From the NCBI GenBank assembly GCA_963682055.1, contig OY821740.1:35050795-35114794 (forward strand): DNA of 64,000 nucleotides. The letters run 5' to 3'. The notes below the pieces were generated by a model. The model saw only the letters and a program-made list of their open reading frames with translations, made no database searches and was not told where the DNA came from. This DNA is from Primula veris (taxonomy: Eukaryota; Streptophyta; Magnoliopsida; Ericales; Primulaceae). Both the position numbers and the translations under genes were made by a program. Positions 22,501-33,648 of this stretch are shown here, piece after piece. Each line of letters begins with the position of its first letter. The stretch's first letter is position 1.

Positions 22501-23562
22501 ATTTACCATTAAACTATCACCAAAACTAACAGTAGAACGAAAATCACCATTTAAGAATGAAAAAGATGACTTACTTCCACACATATGATTACTACAACCA
22601 GTGTCCACGTACCACACATCAGACTTCGATTCCTCGGTAAATTCAGCAGCCATTACAAGAGTTTTGTCTTCTTTATTTTCTACAAAGTTAGATCTTTCAC
22701 CCTTTTCCTTGTTGAAAGGCAGTTTAGTATAACACTCAAAGCGATAATGACAAATCTTATGGCGTTGATCTGTCATGGCGTTGATCTTGTCCTCTGCCTT
22801 GAACTTGGAATTGATCACGATCATTTTTCGTATAACGGTTGCTGCCAGCTCTATTGCCTCGACCTCCCCTCCATCCACCTCTACCCCTTCCTCTAAAGTT
22901 TGAGGAATAAGTAAAAGTAGACGCTTTCAAAACCTGTTCTTCATAAATTGAACTGCGGCCCATTTCATTTTCATGTACCAGTAAAGAGCTCTGAAGTTCA
23001 TCAACCGAGAGCGCATCTATATCCTTAGATTCTTCAATTGAGCAAACGACATAGTTAAACTTTGGTGCCAATGAACGTAGTATTTTTTCGACAATGCAAC
23101 ATCTTCCATTTTTTCACCTTGAAATAGCATTTTGTTAACTACTGTCATGGTCCGTGAAAAATAGCCATTAACAGATTCACCATCTTTCATTTGTAGAATC
23201 TCAAAATCTCGCCTCAAGACTTGAAGTTGTGCACGCTTCACTCTTACCGAACCTTGATATTTTTTCTTCATTGAATCCCAAATATCCTTGGAAGTTTCTT
23301 TGCTAAGAATCATTTCAAGGATAGAGCGATCAATGGCCCGGAACAAGTAAATATTTTCCTTCAAATCTTTCAATTTCAGTGCCTCTAACTCCGTATTTTG
23401 TGTGCCCGTGAGTGTTACTCCACCTACCGGTGTTGCTACACCAGATTCAATCACATGCCAATACTCATTCGACCTTAAGAAGTTCTCCATTAGCATGTTC
23501 CAATGGTCGTAGTGACCATCAAATCGCGGAATAGCAGCTTGCACAAAGTTTTCAGAAGACAT
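19557..23562 (-). pseudogene. Broken Copia gag-pol polyprotein
   Basis: Gag is at 23562-23017 (starts MSSENFVQAAIPRFDG). The zinc-knuckle region, about 22760, is damaged. Protease with DTGCSNHM is within 22878-22222. Integrase spans 22158-21535; its core runs from TLRTDRG directly into AYTPQQNGV, so about two dozen residues usually found between are absent. RT is at 20785-19907, with the usual YVDD reading YVHD. An RNase H stretch (LQGTKDFGLFYKRG) is cut by a TAA at about 19908-19910, after ILSST. In-frame stops and frame changes separate all segments. Product: none expected. Confidence 0.92.
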
Positions 23563-23603
23563 TTTTCACTCTTTTTTATTTTACTCTCCCTCTTGTGTTT
23601 TAA

Positions 23604-23619
23604 CCTGCCTCTGATACCA
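23604..23619 (-). other. Primer-binding site of the Copia element
   Basis: On the minus strand TGGTATCAGAGGCAGG lies one base after the 5' LTR. The first 11 or 12 bases fit the 3' end of plant initiator methionine tRNA, the standard primer of Copia elements. Confidence 0.85.
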
Positions 23620-23620
23620 C

Positions 23621-23888
23621 TGATAGCTTAAAATGAACATTTATATCAGAGTAAAATAGTACAGAATGAAAGCAAAAAAAATCAAACTCACTAATACTTT
23701 TATTGATGAAATAAGCAGTCATTATATAGGATCAAAAGCAGTTTCGGGTGAAACATAAAAATAGGAACAAACAAACTAGGCACTATCTAACGTGTTTAAA
23801 CAAACTCAAATAACTCATAACAAACTCCTACAAACCAGTAAACATAAACTGAACAAGATAAACATCAACTAAAAACTTTTATTCAACA
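23621..23888 (-). repeat. 5' LTR of the Copia element
   Basis: Read on the plus strand it starts TGATAGCTTAAAATG and ends TTTTATTCAACA, with intact TG and CA termini. It would hold the element's promoter. Divergence from the 3' LTR shows the insertion is not recent. Confidence 0.9.
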
Positions 23889-23893
23889 AAAGT

Positions 23894-24464
23894 GTACTAG
23901 TTCCAAGCTAATTTATGAGAAAGAAATTTGAACAACTCACCGACGGATACCAACCTTGTCTTCCTTTTAATCTTACAACCAGTGGGAACATAAATGCGAT
24001 GCAAAACTTGTTAGGTTAGGGTTTCACCAATAGAAAGGTACTTATGTAACAAGAATTTTGTTAAGTTGAATTCGAATGATTTCAAATTAGCCTCAATATT
24101 GTTAAGACATTCCTTTTACATTCCTTTCGTGCTAGTAATCAAAAAATATGAATGATATTTGTGGTTCCTGTACTTGTTGTTCATACTCCTTTTACTAAAA
24201 AGCCACAAAAAAAAATGTTATCTTCATAATTTCCTTGAAACAAGATTCACCAATTCTATTTCTAACTGCTAATACACGACTGAAGTCAAGTCCACCAATT
24301 CTATTCTACAACCCAAAAAACCAAACAGTATAGTATGGAATTTACTCAAGTTCACCGACTTCGTCAAGATCTAGTGTGACACACACTAATGGTCCCAATA
24401 ATTTTTGACCAAATTTTCTTTAGAATTTTTTTTCCATTTTTGACAAGGATGTCAATATCTAGCC
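23894..24464. other. Junction of the two duplication units
   Basis: From 23894 to about 24110 the sequence matches 37793-37977, the end of unit 2. From about 24140 it matches the start of unit 1 (AAAAAATATGAATGAT near 10360), passes through one partial copy of the 430-bp repeat and enters the promoter of the second receptor kinase. The junction lies within 24110-24140. Confidence 0.75.
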
Positions 24465-24472
24465 TATTTATT
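24465..24472 (+). promoter_or_regulatory. TATA-like box of the second receptor kinase
   Basis: TATTTATT at the position equivalent to TATATATT of copy 1, 46-53 bp before the ATG at 24518. The weaker match could alter expression relative to copy 1; this is inference. Confidence 0.4.
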
Positions 24473-24517
24473 CACACACAGACCAATGTCTTATCTCATA
24501 ACAAACCAGAGCCTCCC

Positions 24518-26923
24518 ATGGCTAAAAAACCCTTAGTTTCACTCCTTTTTCTCCTCACACTACTCCCATCATCCTTTTCTTCCACCAACAATATAACCAA
24601 AGGCTCCTCGCTCTCTGTCCAAAAGCCTAACGATGTTTTGATATCCCCAAAAGGAACATTTTCCGCCGGATTTTACCCCGTTGGAAATAACGCATTTTCA
24701 TTCGCTATTTGGCTAACAGAAAAAATGCACGATGGAAATTTCACCGTCGTCTGGATGGCCAACCGTGACAATCCTGTCAATGGTAAACGCTCGAAACTTA
24801 CTCTCCTCAAAACTGGAAATCTCGTTTTAACAGACGCTGGGCAATTTATTGTGTGGGCGACACAGACTAGTTCGACCTCTCCCCTGGACTTGTTCCTTCA
24901 CGATAATGGCAATCTCGTTCTTTGCAACCCTGAAACGAAAACGACGTTCTGGCAAAGCTTTGATTTCCCGACAAATACCCTTCTGGCTAATCAACGACTC
25001 TCCAGCCAAACTAATCTGGTCTCATCTCGAAGCTTGGTGAACCATTCTTCGGGATCCTACAAGCTATTTTTCGGCGATGATAATCTCCTTCATCTCCTTT
25101 TTTCTGGGCTCGACTTGTCAAGGGTCTACTGGCCCAATCCATGGGTTAATAGTCGGAAGTATGGTAGGACCATTTATAACAACAGTAAGATTGCATTTTT
25201 CAATAACTCAGGCTATTTCCGGTCCACAGACGATTATAATTTCACCTCGTCGGATTATGGATCAAGAAACTTTAGAAGATTAACGATGGATATAGACGGA
25301 AATGTTAGAATGTACAGTCTGAACGAGGAGAAGAGGAAATGGACGGTGACGGGGCAAGTAATTCAACAGTCTTGTAAGATCCATGGAATTTGTGGTGCTA
25401 ATTCTTTATGCACGTATGAGCCTCATGAGGGCAAAACGGGAAGGAGATGTACTTGTCTACCGGGGTACAAGATGAAGAACCATACTGATTGGTATTATGG
25501 TTGCGAACCAGACTTTAGGCATACTTGCAAGAAAAACCAAGATGAAGAATTCCTCTATCTTCCTCATGTGGAATTTTACGGTTATGATATCAAATACTTG
25601 AAAAATTGTACTCTCCAAATGTGTAAAAATGAGTGTCTAAAAAGATGCAAATGTACTGGTTTTCAGTTCAAATTTTCTAAAAAAAGAGGGTTCGCTTCTT
25701 GTTATGTTAAATCACTCTTGGTCAGTGGTTACCGCTCACCCGGTTTCAAACATGCCATGTACATTCGACTCCCCAAATCCGTACTCTCAATGCTTGATAG
25801 AAATGAAAACTCATCAAGAGAAGTCGGGTTAGATTGTTCTCATACACACACGGTAATTCTCAACAGGTCATACAAGAAACCGACAGAGAATGGGACATTG
25901 CAGTTTATGGTATGGTTCGCAACATCAATTGGTGGGATCGAGTTAGTTTTTATCTTCATCGTTTGGTGTTTTCTTTATCGAACTCGCAGAAATTCGGATC
26001 CAGCACATGACTATTTACAAGTTGGATCTGGTTTCAAGAAATACACCTATGAGGAAATGAAAAAAGCCACGGAGAATTTTAGCGAAGAAATTGGAAGGGG
26101 AAGTGGTGGCGTCGTTTATAAAGGGCAATTACCAGATCACAGAATAGCAGCTATAAAGCGGCTCAACGAAGCTAACCAAGGAGAAGCAGAATTCTTGGCC
26201 GAGGTAAGCTCGATAGGCGAACTTAACCATATGAATTTGATAGAAATGTGGGGGTATTGTGTCGAGGGAAGGCACAGGCTTCTAGTCTATGAGTACATGA
26301 AACACGGATCCTTGGAAAAGAAGCTAAGTTCAAACGCCCTTGATTCGGAAAAGAGGTTCGATATAGCAGTTGGCACCGCAAGAGGCCTTGCTTATTTGCA
26401 CGAAGAGTGTTTGGAGTGGGTTTTACACTGTGACGTTAAGCCTCAGAATGTGCTTTTGGACATGAATTTGAACCCAAAAGTGGCAGATTTCGGGCTATCC
26501 AAGTTGTTAAAGCGCACGGGTGGAAACGATGCAAGGTTTTCTACAATAAGAGGGACCCGAGGATACATGGCTCCCGAGTGGATTTTCAATCTTGCTATCA
26601 CTTCAAAAGTCGACGTGTATAGCTACGGGGTTGTTGTGTTGGAGATGGTTACGGGGAAGAGCCCGATGGGGGGTAACGATGTATCGGGTGTATTGGAGAT
26701 GGAGCAAAGAGGGCTTGTTAGTTGGGTGAGGGAGAAAATGAGTGGAAATAACGCAAATGGGTGCGGTGTTGAAAGGATTATAGATCCTAGGATGGAAGGT
26801 AACTATGATTTGAACAAAATGAAAACTCTGGTTTCAGTGGCTTTACAATGTGTAGAGGAGGATAAAGATGCAAGACCTATAATGAGACAGGTGGTGCAGA
26901 TGCTTATAGAATATGAGGATTAA
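24518..26923 (+). CDS. G-type lectin S-receptor-like serine/threonine kinase, copy 2
   Basis: Intronless, 801 residues from the ATG at 24518, the same length and domain order as copy 1: signal peptide, bulb-type lectin, S-locus/EGF-like, PAN, transmembrane helix, kinase. Kinase motifs (GRGSGGVVYKG, AIKRL lysine, HCDVKPQN, DFG, MAPEW) are all intact, so both copies look functional. It differs from copy 1 mainly in the lectin domain, just before the FRSTDDY segment and in the PAN domain. An in-frame ATG at 24389 would add 43 residues, but this lies upstream of the TATA-like box, has no counterpart in copy 1 and would bury the signal peptide, so I chose 24518. Its 3' untranslated region is interrupted about 240 bp after the stop by the LINE insertion. 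Confidence 0.94.
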   Translation: MAKKPLVSLLFLLTLLPSSFSSTNNITKGSSLSVQKPNDVLISPKGTFSAGFYPVGNNAFSFAIWLTEKMHDGNFTVVWMANRDNPVNGKRSKLTLLKTGNLVLTDAGQFIVWATQTSSTSPLDLFLHDNGNLVLCNPETKTTFWQSFDFPTNTLLANQRLSSQTNLVSSRSLVNHSSGSYKLFFGDDNLLHLLFSGLDLSRVYWPNPWVNSRKYGRTIYNNSKIAFFNNSGYFRSTDDYNFTSSDYGSRNFRRLTMDIDGNVRMYSLNEEKRKWTVTGQVIQQSCKIHGICGANSLCTYEPHEGKTGRRCTCLPGYKMKNHTDWYYGCEPDFRHTCKKNQDEEFLYLPHVEFYGYDIKYLKNCTLQMCKNECLKRCKCTGFQFKFSKKRGFASCYVKSLLVSGYRSPGFKHAMYIRLPKSVLSMLDRNENSSREVGLDCSHTHTVILNRSYKKPTENGTLQFMVWFATSIGGIELVFIFIVWCFLYRTRRNSDPAHDYLQVGSGFKKYTYEEMKKATENFSEEIGRGSGGVVYKGQLPDHRIAAIKRLNEANQGEAEFLAEVSSIGELNHMNLIEMWGYCVEGRHRLLVYEYMKHGSLEKKLSSNALDSEKRFDIAVGTARGLAYLHEECLEWVLHCDVKPQNVLLDMNLNPKVADFGLSKLLKRTGGNDARFSTIRGTRGYMAPEWIFNLAITSKVDVYSYGVVVLEMVTGKSPMGGNDVSGVLEMEQRGLVSWVREKMSGNNANGCGVERIIDPRMEGNYDLNKMKTLVSVALQCVEEDKDARPIMRQVVQMLIEYED

Positions 26924-27264
26924 CGAGTTTTATCATCAAATATTAGTACCTTGTCTTGATAAATTTTATAAATACGCTGTAGTATTCCACATATGAAAAT
27001 AAAAGTTTGATGTTTTATCGTTTAGTTTGTTGAAGAACTGTGAGAAGTTTGAGAGGAGCAGTGATGTATGTGTTTTGTATCTTATTGTTTAAAAGGTGTT
27101 TAAAAAAGTATATAATGATATTATGTGGTAAAATTCAAGGTTTTGTTGTTCTACTTTTCTCTAGTTTTTTTTTTTTTTTGAAATTAAACAAGTTTATTAG
27201 CCAAAATCATTGATTAATGTCCAAGAGTAACTTTCAAGCGTTTTGAATAAATCTATTCCTAGCA

Positions 27265-28527
27265 TTATTTTTTAACATTCTTGAAACTATTCAAACTATT
27301 AACAACTAAGAACTCGATCGCTTTAATAATCGTTCTTGGTGAAACTTTAGAGTCTCGATAGATTCTAGCGTTCATTTTCCGCCAAATACAATAAAAGGTA
27401 GATGCAATGAGAATACCAATCAACGAATTTGAAACCGTATTAGCTTTATAATGCGCATTTGCCCATTTCATCCAAAAACTCAAATGATCATTTTGAGCAA
27501 TGAACCCAGATTTCGAGATAAGAATTCGCCAAATACGACAAGAGTACGAGCACTCAAAGAATAGCCGATCTCTTGTTTCCGAATGATTGTAACATAACTC
27601 GCATCTATTCACTTGTAATAAACTCATCATTTGTAACTGGTCAAGGGTAGAGTTGCGGTTTAAACAAGTGAGGCATAGAATAAACATACATCTAGGAGGA
27701 ACGTTCCTAGCCCACACGAAACGAGTCCAACGCTTAACAGATTTCTGAACTTGGATTAATTTCCAAGCCGATTTTACCGTATACCCGACGGTGGCCTTAG
27801 GACGCCAAATAACGTCGGCGGTGATAATGGAATAATGATCTCGGAAAGTTTCTCGAAGTTGCAAAATCTTACGCCAAGTCCACAAGCATTTCGACGGAAT
27901 CGGTATCAAACAAAAGTCCCTCCCCCGAATAGGATGAGCTCCAACCCAACGCTTCCATAGTGACACAATATTGGGACATAATAAAACCCAAATATTCTTC
28001 CCCATCAAAGCTTTATTCCACTTTTTAATATTAAGACCCCCTTCCGCAAAAGGAAGCGTAATATTAGTCCACGCAACCTTAGACCCATAACCCTTATGTT
28101 CCGATCCACTCCAAAGAAATCGCCGAATAATAGCCTCAACATCATCAATGACCTTAATGGGAATAATAAAGTGGGCGCACCAATAAGATTGCATAGCAAG
28201 AAGGATCGAGTTTATGGGTTGGAGTCTTTCGGCATAGGCGAGTAGTCTTCCCGTCCACAAAGAGACTCGATTAGTAATACATTCCACCAAAGACGCACAA
28301 TCTCTGGAGGAGAGAGAAGAAGTAATAAGAGGAATCCCAAGATAAGCGATAGGCAATGCACCTTCCACAAAGCCAAACAAAGCCACTAATTGACCACGGA
28401 TTTCCGGATTCACACCGGCAAGAAATACATGACTTTTAGCAGTGGCTAACTTCAAGACTTTAGCCGATTTAGCAGTGGCTTTCGAAAAAATCATAAGGCC
28501 ATCGGCGAAACAAATATGGGTAATTTT
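27265..28527 (-). pseudogene. LINE A ORF2, 3' part: reverse transcriptase active site and zinc-binding tail
   Basis: Resumes at ITHICFADG immediately after LINE B. The catalytic FADD is FADG here. Downstream are LGIPL and the zf-RVT-like tail (NVPPRCMFILCLTCLNR, then CELCYNHSETRDRLFFEC). The open frame can be read upstream to 28554, but those first ten or so residues come from the 3' end of LINE B and are not part of this protein. Confidence 0.88.
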
Positions 28528-31489
28528 TTTTTTATTATTCAATATCCGGTCCATTTTATTAATAAAATCGCAAAACTATTCTTTCATGAGCCATGCCCCC
28601 ATGATAGTGTTTCCAATCAAAATACATTAACGGGAAATGATGGCATTGCGACCTACAATCAAAAGACAACTAGTGCTAATGAACCTATTTTACTAAAGAC
28701 ATGGCGAAAAACAACAAAATTAACACTTTTAATCTCGACTTTTCAAAACAAAAAAAATTCTGATGACTTGCTATTTACTCCTTATGTCCCCTATCCTTAT
28801 ATCTCTTATACATCGCCGTGATCAAAGTGATCTAAACAACAAATTTAAGAGCAAATTTTTTGCTTAAAAAGGAGATTAGCCATGTTAATTTAGTGCAAAA
28901 AACCAGTCCAAAGTATGCAATAACAACTGAATCATCAGTTTAGTACGAGTTAACTCTCATCTCACTTAAAGAAACTTGTTTGAAGAAAGATTTCATACTA
29001 CTACATCTTGAATTTTGTATGTACTTCCTCTAACACAAGGGGTTTCGCTCTGGTCCAAAACATATGCAGCATGAGTGAGTTTTGTGAACTCCATGGGTGA
29101 GAAAAAGGTCTTGTTGGAGCCGTGCGCTCATTGTTTTGCTAAAGCATCTGCCACCTGATTCTGTTCCCTATATATATGACATAAATCATAACTCACAAAA
29201 CCCATTAGTTCAACTAAATCCAACCATAAAGTATCAAATTTAGGCCCTGGTTTGGTGCCTTTTTTCCACCAATTGGCAATAAGTTCAGAGTCCGTTTCTA
29301 TGCAAATACTACTAATATTTAACATGTAACATATAAGCAAGCCATCTCTAATAGCCATGAATTCTGCATAAATGTTAGTTTGATTGCCAAGATAACTACT
29401 AAATGCAAAGATTAAGCAACCCTTGTCATATCTTAGAATACCCCCACAACCACTATTACCTAGGTTACCATATGCAGAACCGTCACAATTTAACTTTAAT
29501 CTACCAGAAGGTGGACACTTCCAAGAAACAAATTTAGGCCTTTTCATCTTACACACTACTTGATTAATAATAAGAGATTGAAGAGTATAAATCTGAAAGT
29601 GATGAGCAGGTAATTTAGGCTTAAGTAAAAAATTGAGGTCTCTTAACCACCTATTCACTTTATGAACAATATCATTGACAGACATACCAACGTTCTCGAA
29701 TCTAGCATTATTCTTGCTAATCCAAATTTCCCAGAACACAAGTAAAGGAACAAGTGCCGCAAGTTGTCCTACTTGAGTTTGATCGCAATGATTACACCAG
29801 ATAGCGACATAACTTCTTCAATTGCCAGTAAACTCAGGAAAACCAAAAATAGAACTAAAATGTTTCCATACACCGAATATAATATCACTGCCATTAAAAA
29901 GATGATCAATAGAGTCTGTAGCATGATTCTTACAACAAGAGCATTTAGTAGCCATATTAATACCATATTTCTTTAAGTCCTCATCCAATTTAACAGCAGA
30001 AAACCAAACTTTCCAGAAGTAAATGCTGATTTTAGGGGGAAGGTTATGGTTCCAAATATACTTAGCAAGTTGAAAATTGGGTTTTTTATTTCTAAAGTAA
30101 GCGAAAGCATTTTTAGTAGTATAGGTCCCATTAAAAGTATAAGGCCAAAACCTGATATTTTCACCCTTCCTTAAGAATAAATTAGCAGAAGAGACTTTAA
30201 CAATAAGCTCATTACCTCCCATCCATTAGAGCTATAAACCTGGTTAAGAAGCACATGTGGAAAAACCACCGGGAAGGAATTGCAAAGAGGTCCATCTCCA
30301 GACCAATTCTCATACCAAAAGTTAATTGACCCCTCCTTTATATTCCACTTGCTGTTATCAACCAAGTTTTTGAAATAAAAACTGAAATTTTTCCAAACAT
30401 AAGAGTGAGAAGAATTAATAACTGGGTTACCCCAGTTATAATTATTAGCAAAATACTTTTGATACATAAAAGTGGTCCAGGGTGAATCTTTATCTAAGAG
30501 TCTCCAACTCATTTTACTATGTAACGCAACCATAGTGTCTTTTAAACTCCTAATACCTAACCCCCCCTCGGACTCGGGACAAGCCAAATTAGACCATTTT
30601 ATCCAGTGATGTTTCTTCTTACCCTTATGTTCCCCCCCAGAAGAAATTAGCAAAAGCTTTTTCAATGTCATCAAGTACAAGCTTAGGGGGTTGCAAAGCA
30701 GAAAGAATATGCATGGGAATAGAGGACAAAACATGTTTAATTAAAACAATTTTAGCTCTATTATTAAGTAAGTTACTTTTCCATGTGGCAACTTTTTTAC
30801 AAATTTTATTAACGAGAGGTTCATACATGGTAGCTGTAAGTTTAGTGTGGTGGAGAGGAATACCTAAATAAGTAGTGGAAAAATTCCCTTCGGTAAAACC
30901 AGTAACCTTAGCTATTATATCCTTCCTATTCTTGAGTTGATTATGAGTGAGAAAAACACTCTTACTCCTATTCAAAAGTTACCCAGAGGCACATTCATAA
31001 TCATTAATAAAATTCACAAGAGTTTTTAAGTTTTGTTTATTGCCATTAGTAAAAATAAGAACATTATCGGCAAAAAGAATATGAGAAATAGGAGAAGCAT
31101 TGCTAACAGTTTTATAAGGAATTAAAGAGCCATTATCTGTTAACTTACTCAAACCTCTACTTAGTACCTCTTCAACTATGATGAATAAAAGGGGAGATAA
31201 AGGATCGCCTTGCTTAAGTCCTCTAGTAGAGGAGAAAAATCCCGAGGTGGTACCATTTAAACATATAGAATAATTAGCATTAGTAACACAATTAAGAACA
31301 AAATTTACCCAACAGTTACTAAAGCCAAAAGCAGAAAGAACCTCTCTTAAAAAACTCCAACTAATCCTATCAAAGGTCTTGGCCATATCTAACTTAAAAA
31401 CAACATTGCCCCCTCTCACACTACTATCCCCGAGGTGCCTTAAAAGCTCTTGTGAGAATAGAATGGCATCAGTGATGATCCTACCTTCT
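28528..31489 (-). mobile_element. L1-type LINE B, 5'-truncated, nested inside LINE A
   Basis: Flanked by the 18-bp direct repeat ACAAATATGGGTAATTTT (28510-28527 and 31490-31507), whose final T residues could belong to the tail. LINE A reading frames abut exactly when this 2.96-kb segment is removed. The left end is the poly-T (poly-A of the minus strand). The 5' end is truncated within the reverse transcriptase, typical of LINEs. Unlike LINE A it carries an RNase H domain, so it belongs to a different lineage. Confidence 0.92.
29128..31489 (-). pseudogene. LINE B ORF2 remnant: reverse transcriptase, zinc-binding tail, RNase H
   Basis: RT starts inside the domain (FKLDMAKTFDRISWSF; GLKQGDPLSPLLF). 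The active site reads FADN instead of FADD. A stop near 30976 and frame changes at about 30700 and 30200 split the frame. The zf-RVT region is at 30222-29818 (NLPPKISIYFWKVWF, CSCCKNHATDSIDHLF). RNase H is at 29739-29128 with LKLNCDGSAYGN, IYAEFMAIRDG, IETDSELIANW and NQVADALAKQ. About 600 bp of 3' untranslated sequence follow before the tail. Confidence 0.88.
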
Positions 31490-31507
31490 ACAAATATGGG
31501 TAATTTT

Positions 31508-33648
31508 AAGATATTTAAACCTCCAATGATATCTAAAATCCTTATCTAACGTTAATTTTTTAAGAATCAACGAAATAAGGTTTATACAAATGACACATAT
31601 ATGGGAAGACAACGGTCGCCTTGACGAAGACCTTTAGCTCCATGAAAAAATCCCACTAGTTCGCCGTTTAACGCAATTGAATAGCTCAGAGAGGTAATAC
31701 AAGCTTTTATCCACAAAATATATCTAGCCGGAAAACTCAACCGATGGAAGAGCTCCCAAATAAACTCCCAATTAACCGAATCATAAGCTTTTATCAAGTC
31801 AACTTTAACCGCTAAACGTGGTGAACCACTTTCCTTATGATACCCTTGTAATAACTCTTGTGCCAAGAGAATGTTATCACTAATACGACGGCCTCCAATA
31901 AACGCCGATTGATTTTATTTGATAATATCATGAAGAAGAGGTTTTAGCCGATTAGCCAAAATTTTCGAGATGCATTTATATATCGTGTTACAACACGATA
32001 TAGGTCTGTAATCTTTTAAAGATGATGGATTGGTGCATTTGGGAAAAAGAGCAATAGATGTAGTATTAGCTTGCTTTAGAAGAGAACCGGAACGGAAAAA
32101 ATCCATAATAGCCGCCGTAATATCGCTCCTTATAATCTCCCAAGAGAGTTTGAAAAAAGTACCATTAAACCCGTCCGGATCTGTGGCTTTATTGGGGTGG
32201 AGATGGAAAAAACAAGCTCTAATTTCTTGCTCGGTAACGAGGGCCACAAGATCAGACACCATCATATCAGATAGAACGGGGACAACAAACTCGTCGAGGC
32301 TAAAAGCCATAGGCAAGTGGCTGGAAATATCCCCTGCATAAACTCCTGAAGAGGGTTGCGAAAGGTTGGCGGTGGGATGCCGAGTGGGAGGTGGGTGGCC
32401 AACAAAGTTGCTTATCGAGTTTACGGACCCAAGGGTGCCAGAGAAATGATCGATGAAAGCCTTTTGAATGTCAACCGGATTAGTAATAGTTGAACCGTCC
32501 TCACAAACCAACGAAGAAATACGATTACGGTTGTTACGTTTGTTGATGGTCTTGAAGAAATACCCGGTATTGCGATCCCCCTTTTTCAACCATTGCAACC
32601 TACTTTTTTGGCGAGCCTCGCTTTCTTCCCGATGCAAAACCTTGATAATATCATTTCTAACTCCGCTTATATCCGAAAATAAAAGAGGATCCCCGCTAGT
32701 ATCCAAGTCACATTGAAGAACATTAAGACGGTTTCAGGCCTCGGTAAGTAGTCTTTTTTCTCTAACACGCCTAATTCTAATAAATTTTCGGAGCTCTATA
32801 AAAAGTCTCTTATATACCATGGACATTTTAGTATCGGAAAAAGGGGTTGCCCACGCACGCGCCACAATAGGTAAAAATTCATCGTAATAGCCCCAATGGT
32901 TAAAGAACTTAAAGGGTTTTGGACCGCAAACGAAATCCACCACAACTTTAACAATAATGGGAGAATGGTCCGAAATGCCACTAGGCGCAAATTCGGCATC
33001 GGAATCGGAAAAAGACGAGAGCCAAACATAATTAATTAGAGCTCTATCAAGTTTTCAAAAGGTTGGCGATAATGGATTATTATTACACCATGTAAAAAAG
33101 AGACCCCTAGATCTCAAATCATCAAGACCAGCATCATTAATGAACTTAGGGAATTCATCTTGTTCGTTCCCCCAAATATTATTTCCGCCCCTATTATCAG
33201 TCGGTCTCCTCAAAGCGCTAAAGTCACCAAGAACACACCACGGTAAATTATTAAAGATGGATGCAACGCTAAGAATATTACTCCATAAACACCTTCTTTG
33301 GGCCACGGTATTAAACCCATACACAAAAGAAATGTATGCAACGATAGGACTATTAGATGCCTTTATCCGACAAGAAATCTCTTGAGCGGTTATACTAATT
33401 GCAACTAAATCCCACAACGAAGGGTCCCAAGCAACTGGAATCCTCCCATTAGGAGCACAAGCAAAATTATAAATAAATTTCCAATTTGATAATAAACGAC
33501 TACAAACGGCTTCCTTATTCAAATTAGAAGGTTTTGTTTCAACTAACCCAATGCAACTAATATTATGAGCAACAATAAGATTAAAAACTTCTTCTTTTTT
33601 CTCGAGGCTATTCATTCCTCGAATATTCCAACAAGCAATTTTAACCAT
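31508..33648 (-). pseudogene. LINE A ORF2, 5' part: endonuclease and first half of reverse transcriptase
   Basis: Begins MVKIACWNIRGMNS at 33648, the usual start of the apurinic-type endonuclease. The motif normally GDFNA reads GDFSA, and SDHSPI is kept. An in-frame stop (about 33061) follows PLSPTF. RT begins in 32706-31915 (LQWLKKGDRNTGYFF; DYRPISCCN) and continues in 31866-31582 after another stop (VKVDLIKAYDSVNW; GLRQGD). A frameshift right after GLRQGD precedes the point where LINE B interrupts at about 31507. Confidence 0.88.

Larger units (their letters stand above)
19244..23888 (-). mobile_element. Copia-superfamily LTR retrotransposon, complete but inactive
   Basis: The element is 4.65 kb, on the minus strand, with LTRs at both ends and the 5-bp target duplication AAAGT (19239-19243 and 23889-23893). 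Coding order on the minus strand is gag, protease, integrase, reverse transcriptase, RNase H; this order (integrase before RT) defines Copia. The primer-binding site and polypurine tract are where expected. The coding region is broken by several stops and frameshifts, part of the integrase is missing, and the RT active site is altered, so it cannot move by itself. Unit 2 preserves the empty target near 37790, so insertion followed the duplication. Confidence 0.95.
10355..24110. repeat. Tandem duplication, unit 1
   Basis: This segment is homologous to 24140-37977. Shared blocks in the same order are: the 10.4-11.4 kb repeats (one partial copy in unit 2), the receptor kinase promoter, the whole kinase gene, its 3' flank, a foldback element, and a 3' region ending near TTAGCCTCAAT (about 24100 and 37970). 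Unit 1 alone contains the Copia element, a 1.13-kb insertion and the stretch from about 11.4 to 13.28 kb. Boundaries are by eye, good to roughly 30 bp. Confidence 0.85.

Noticed and set aside
24389..24517. Upstream in-frame ATG extending receptor kinase copy 2 by 43 residues
   Set aside because: It lies upstream of the TATA-like box, is absent from copy 1, and would hide the signal peptide that starts at 24518.
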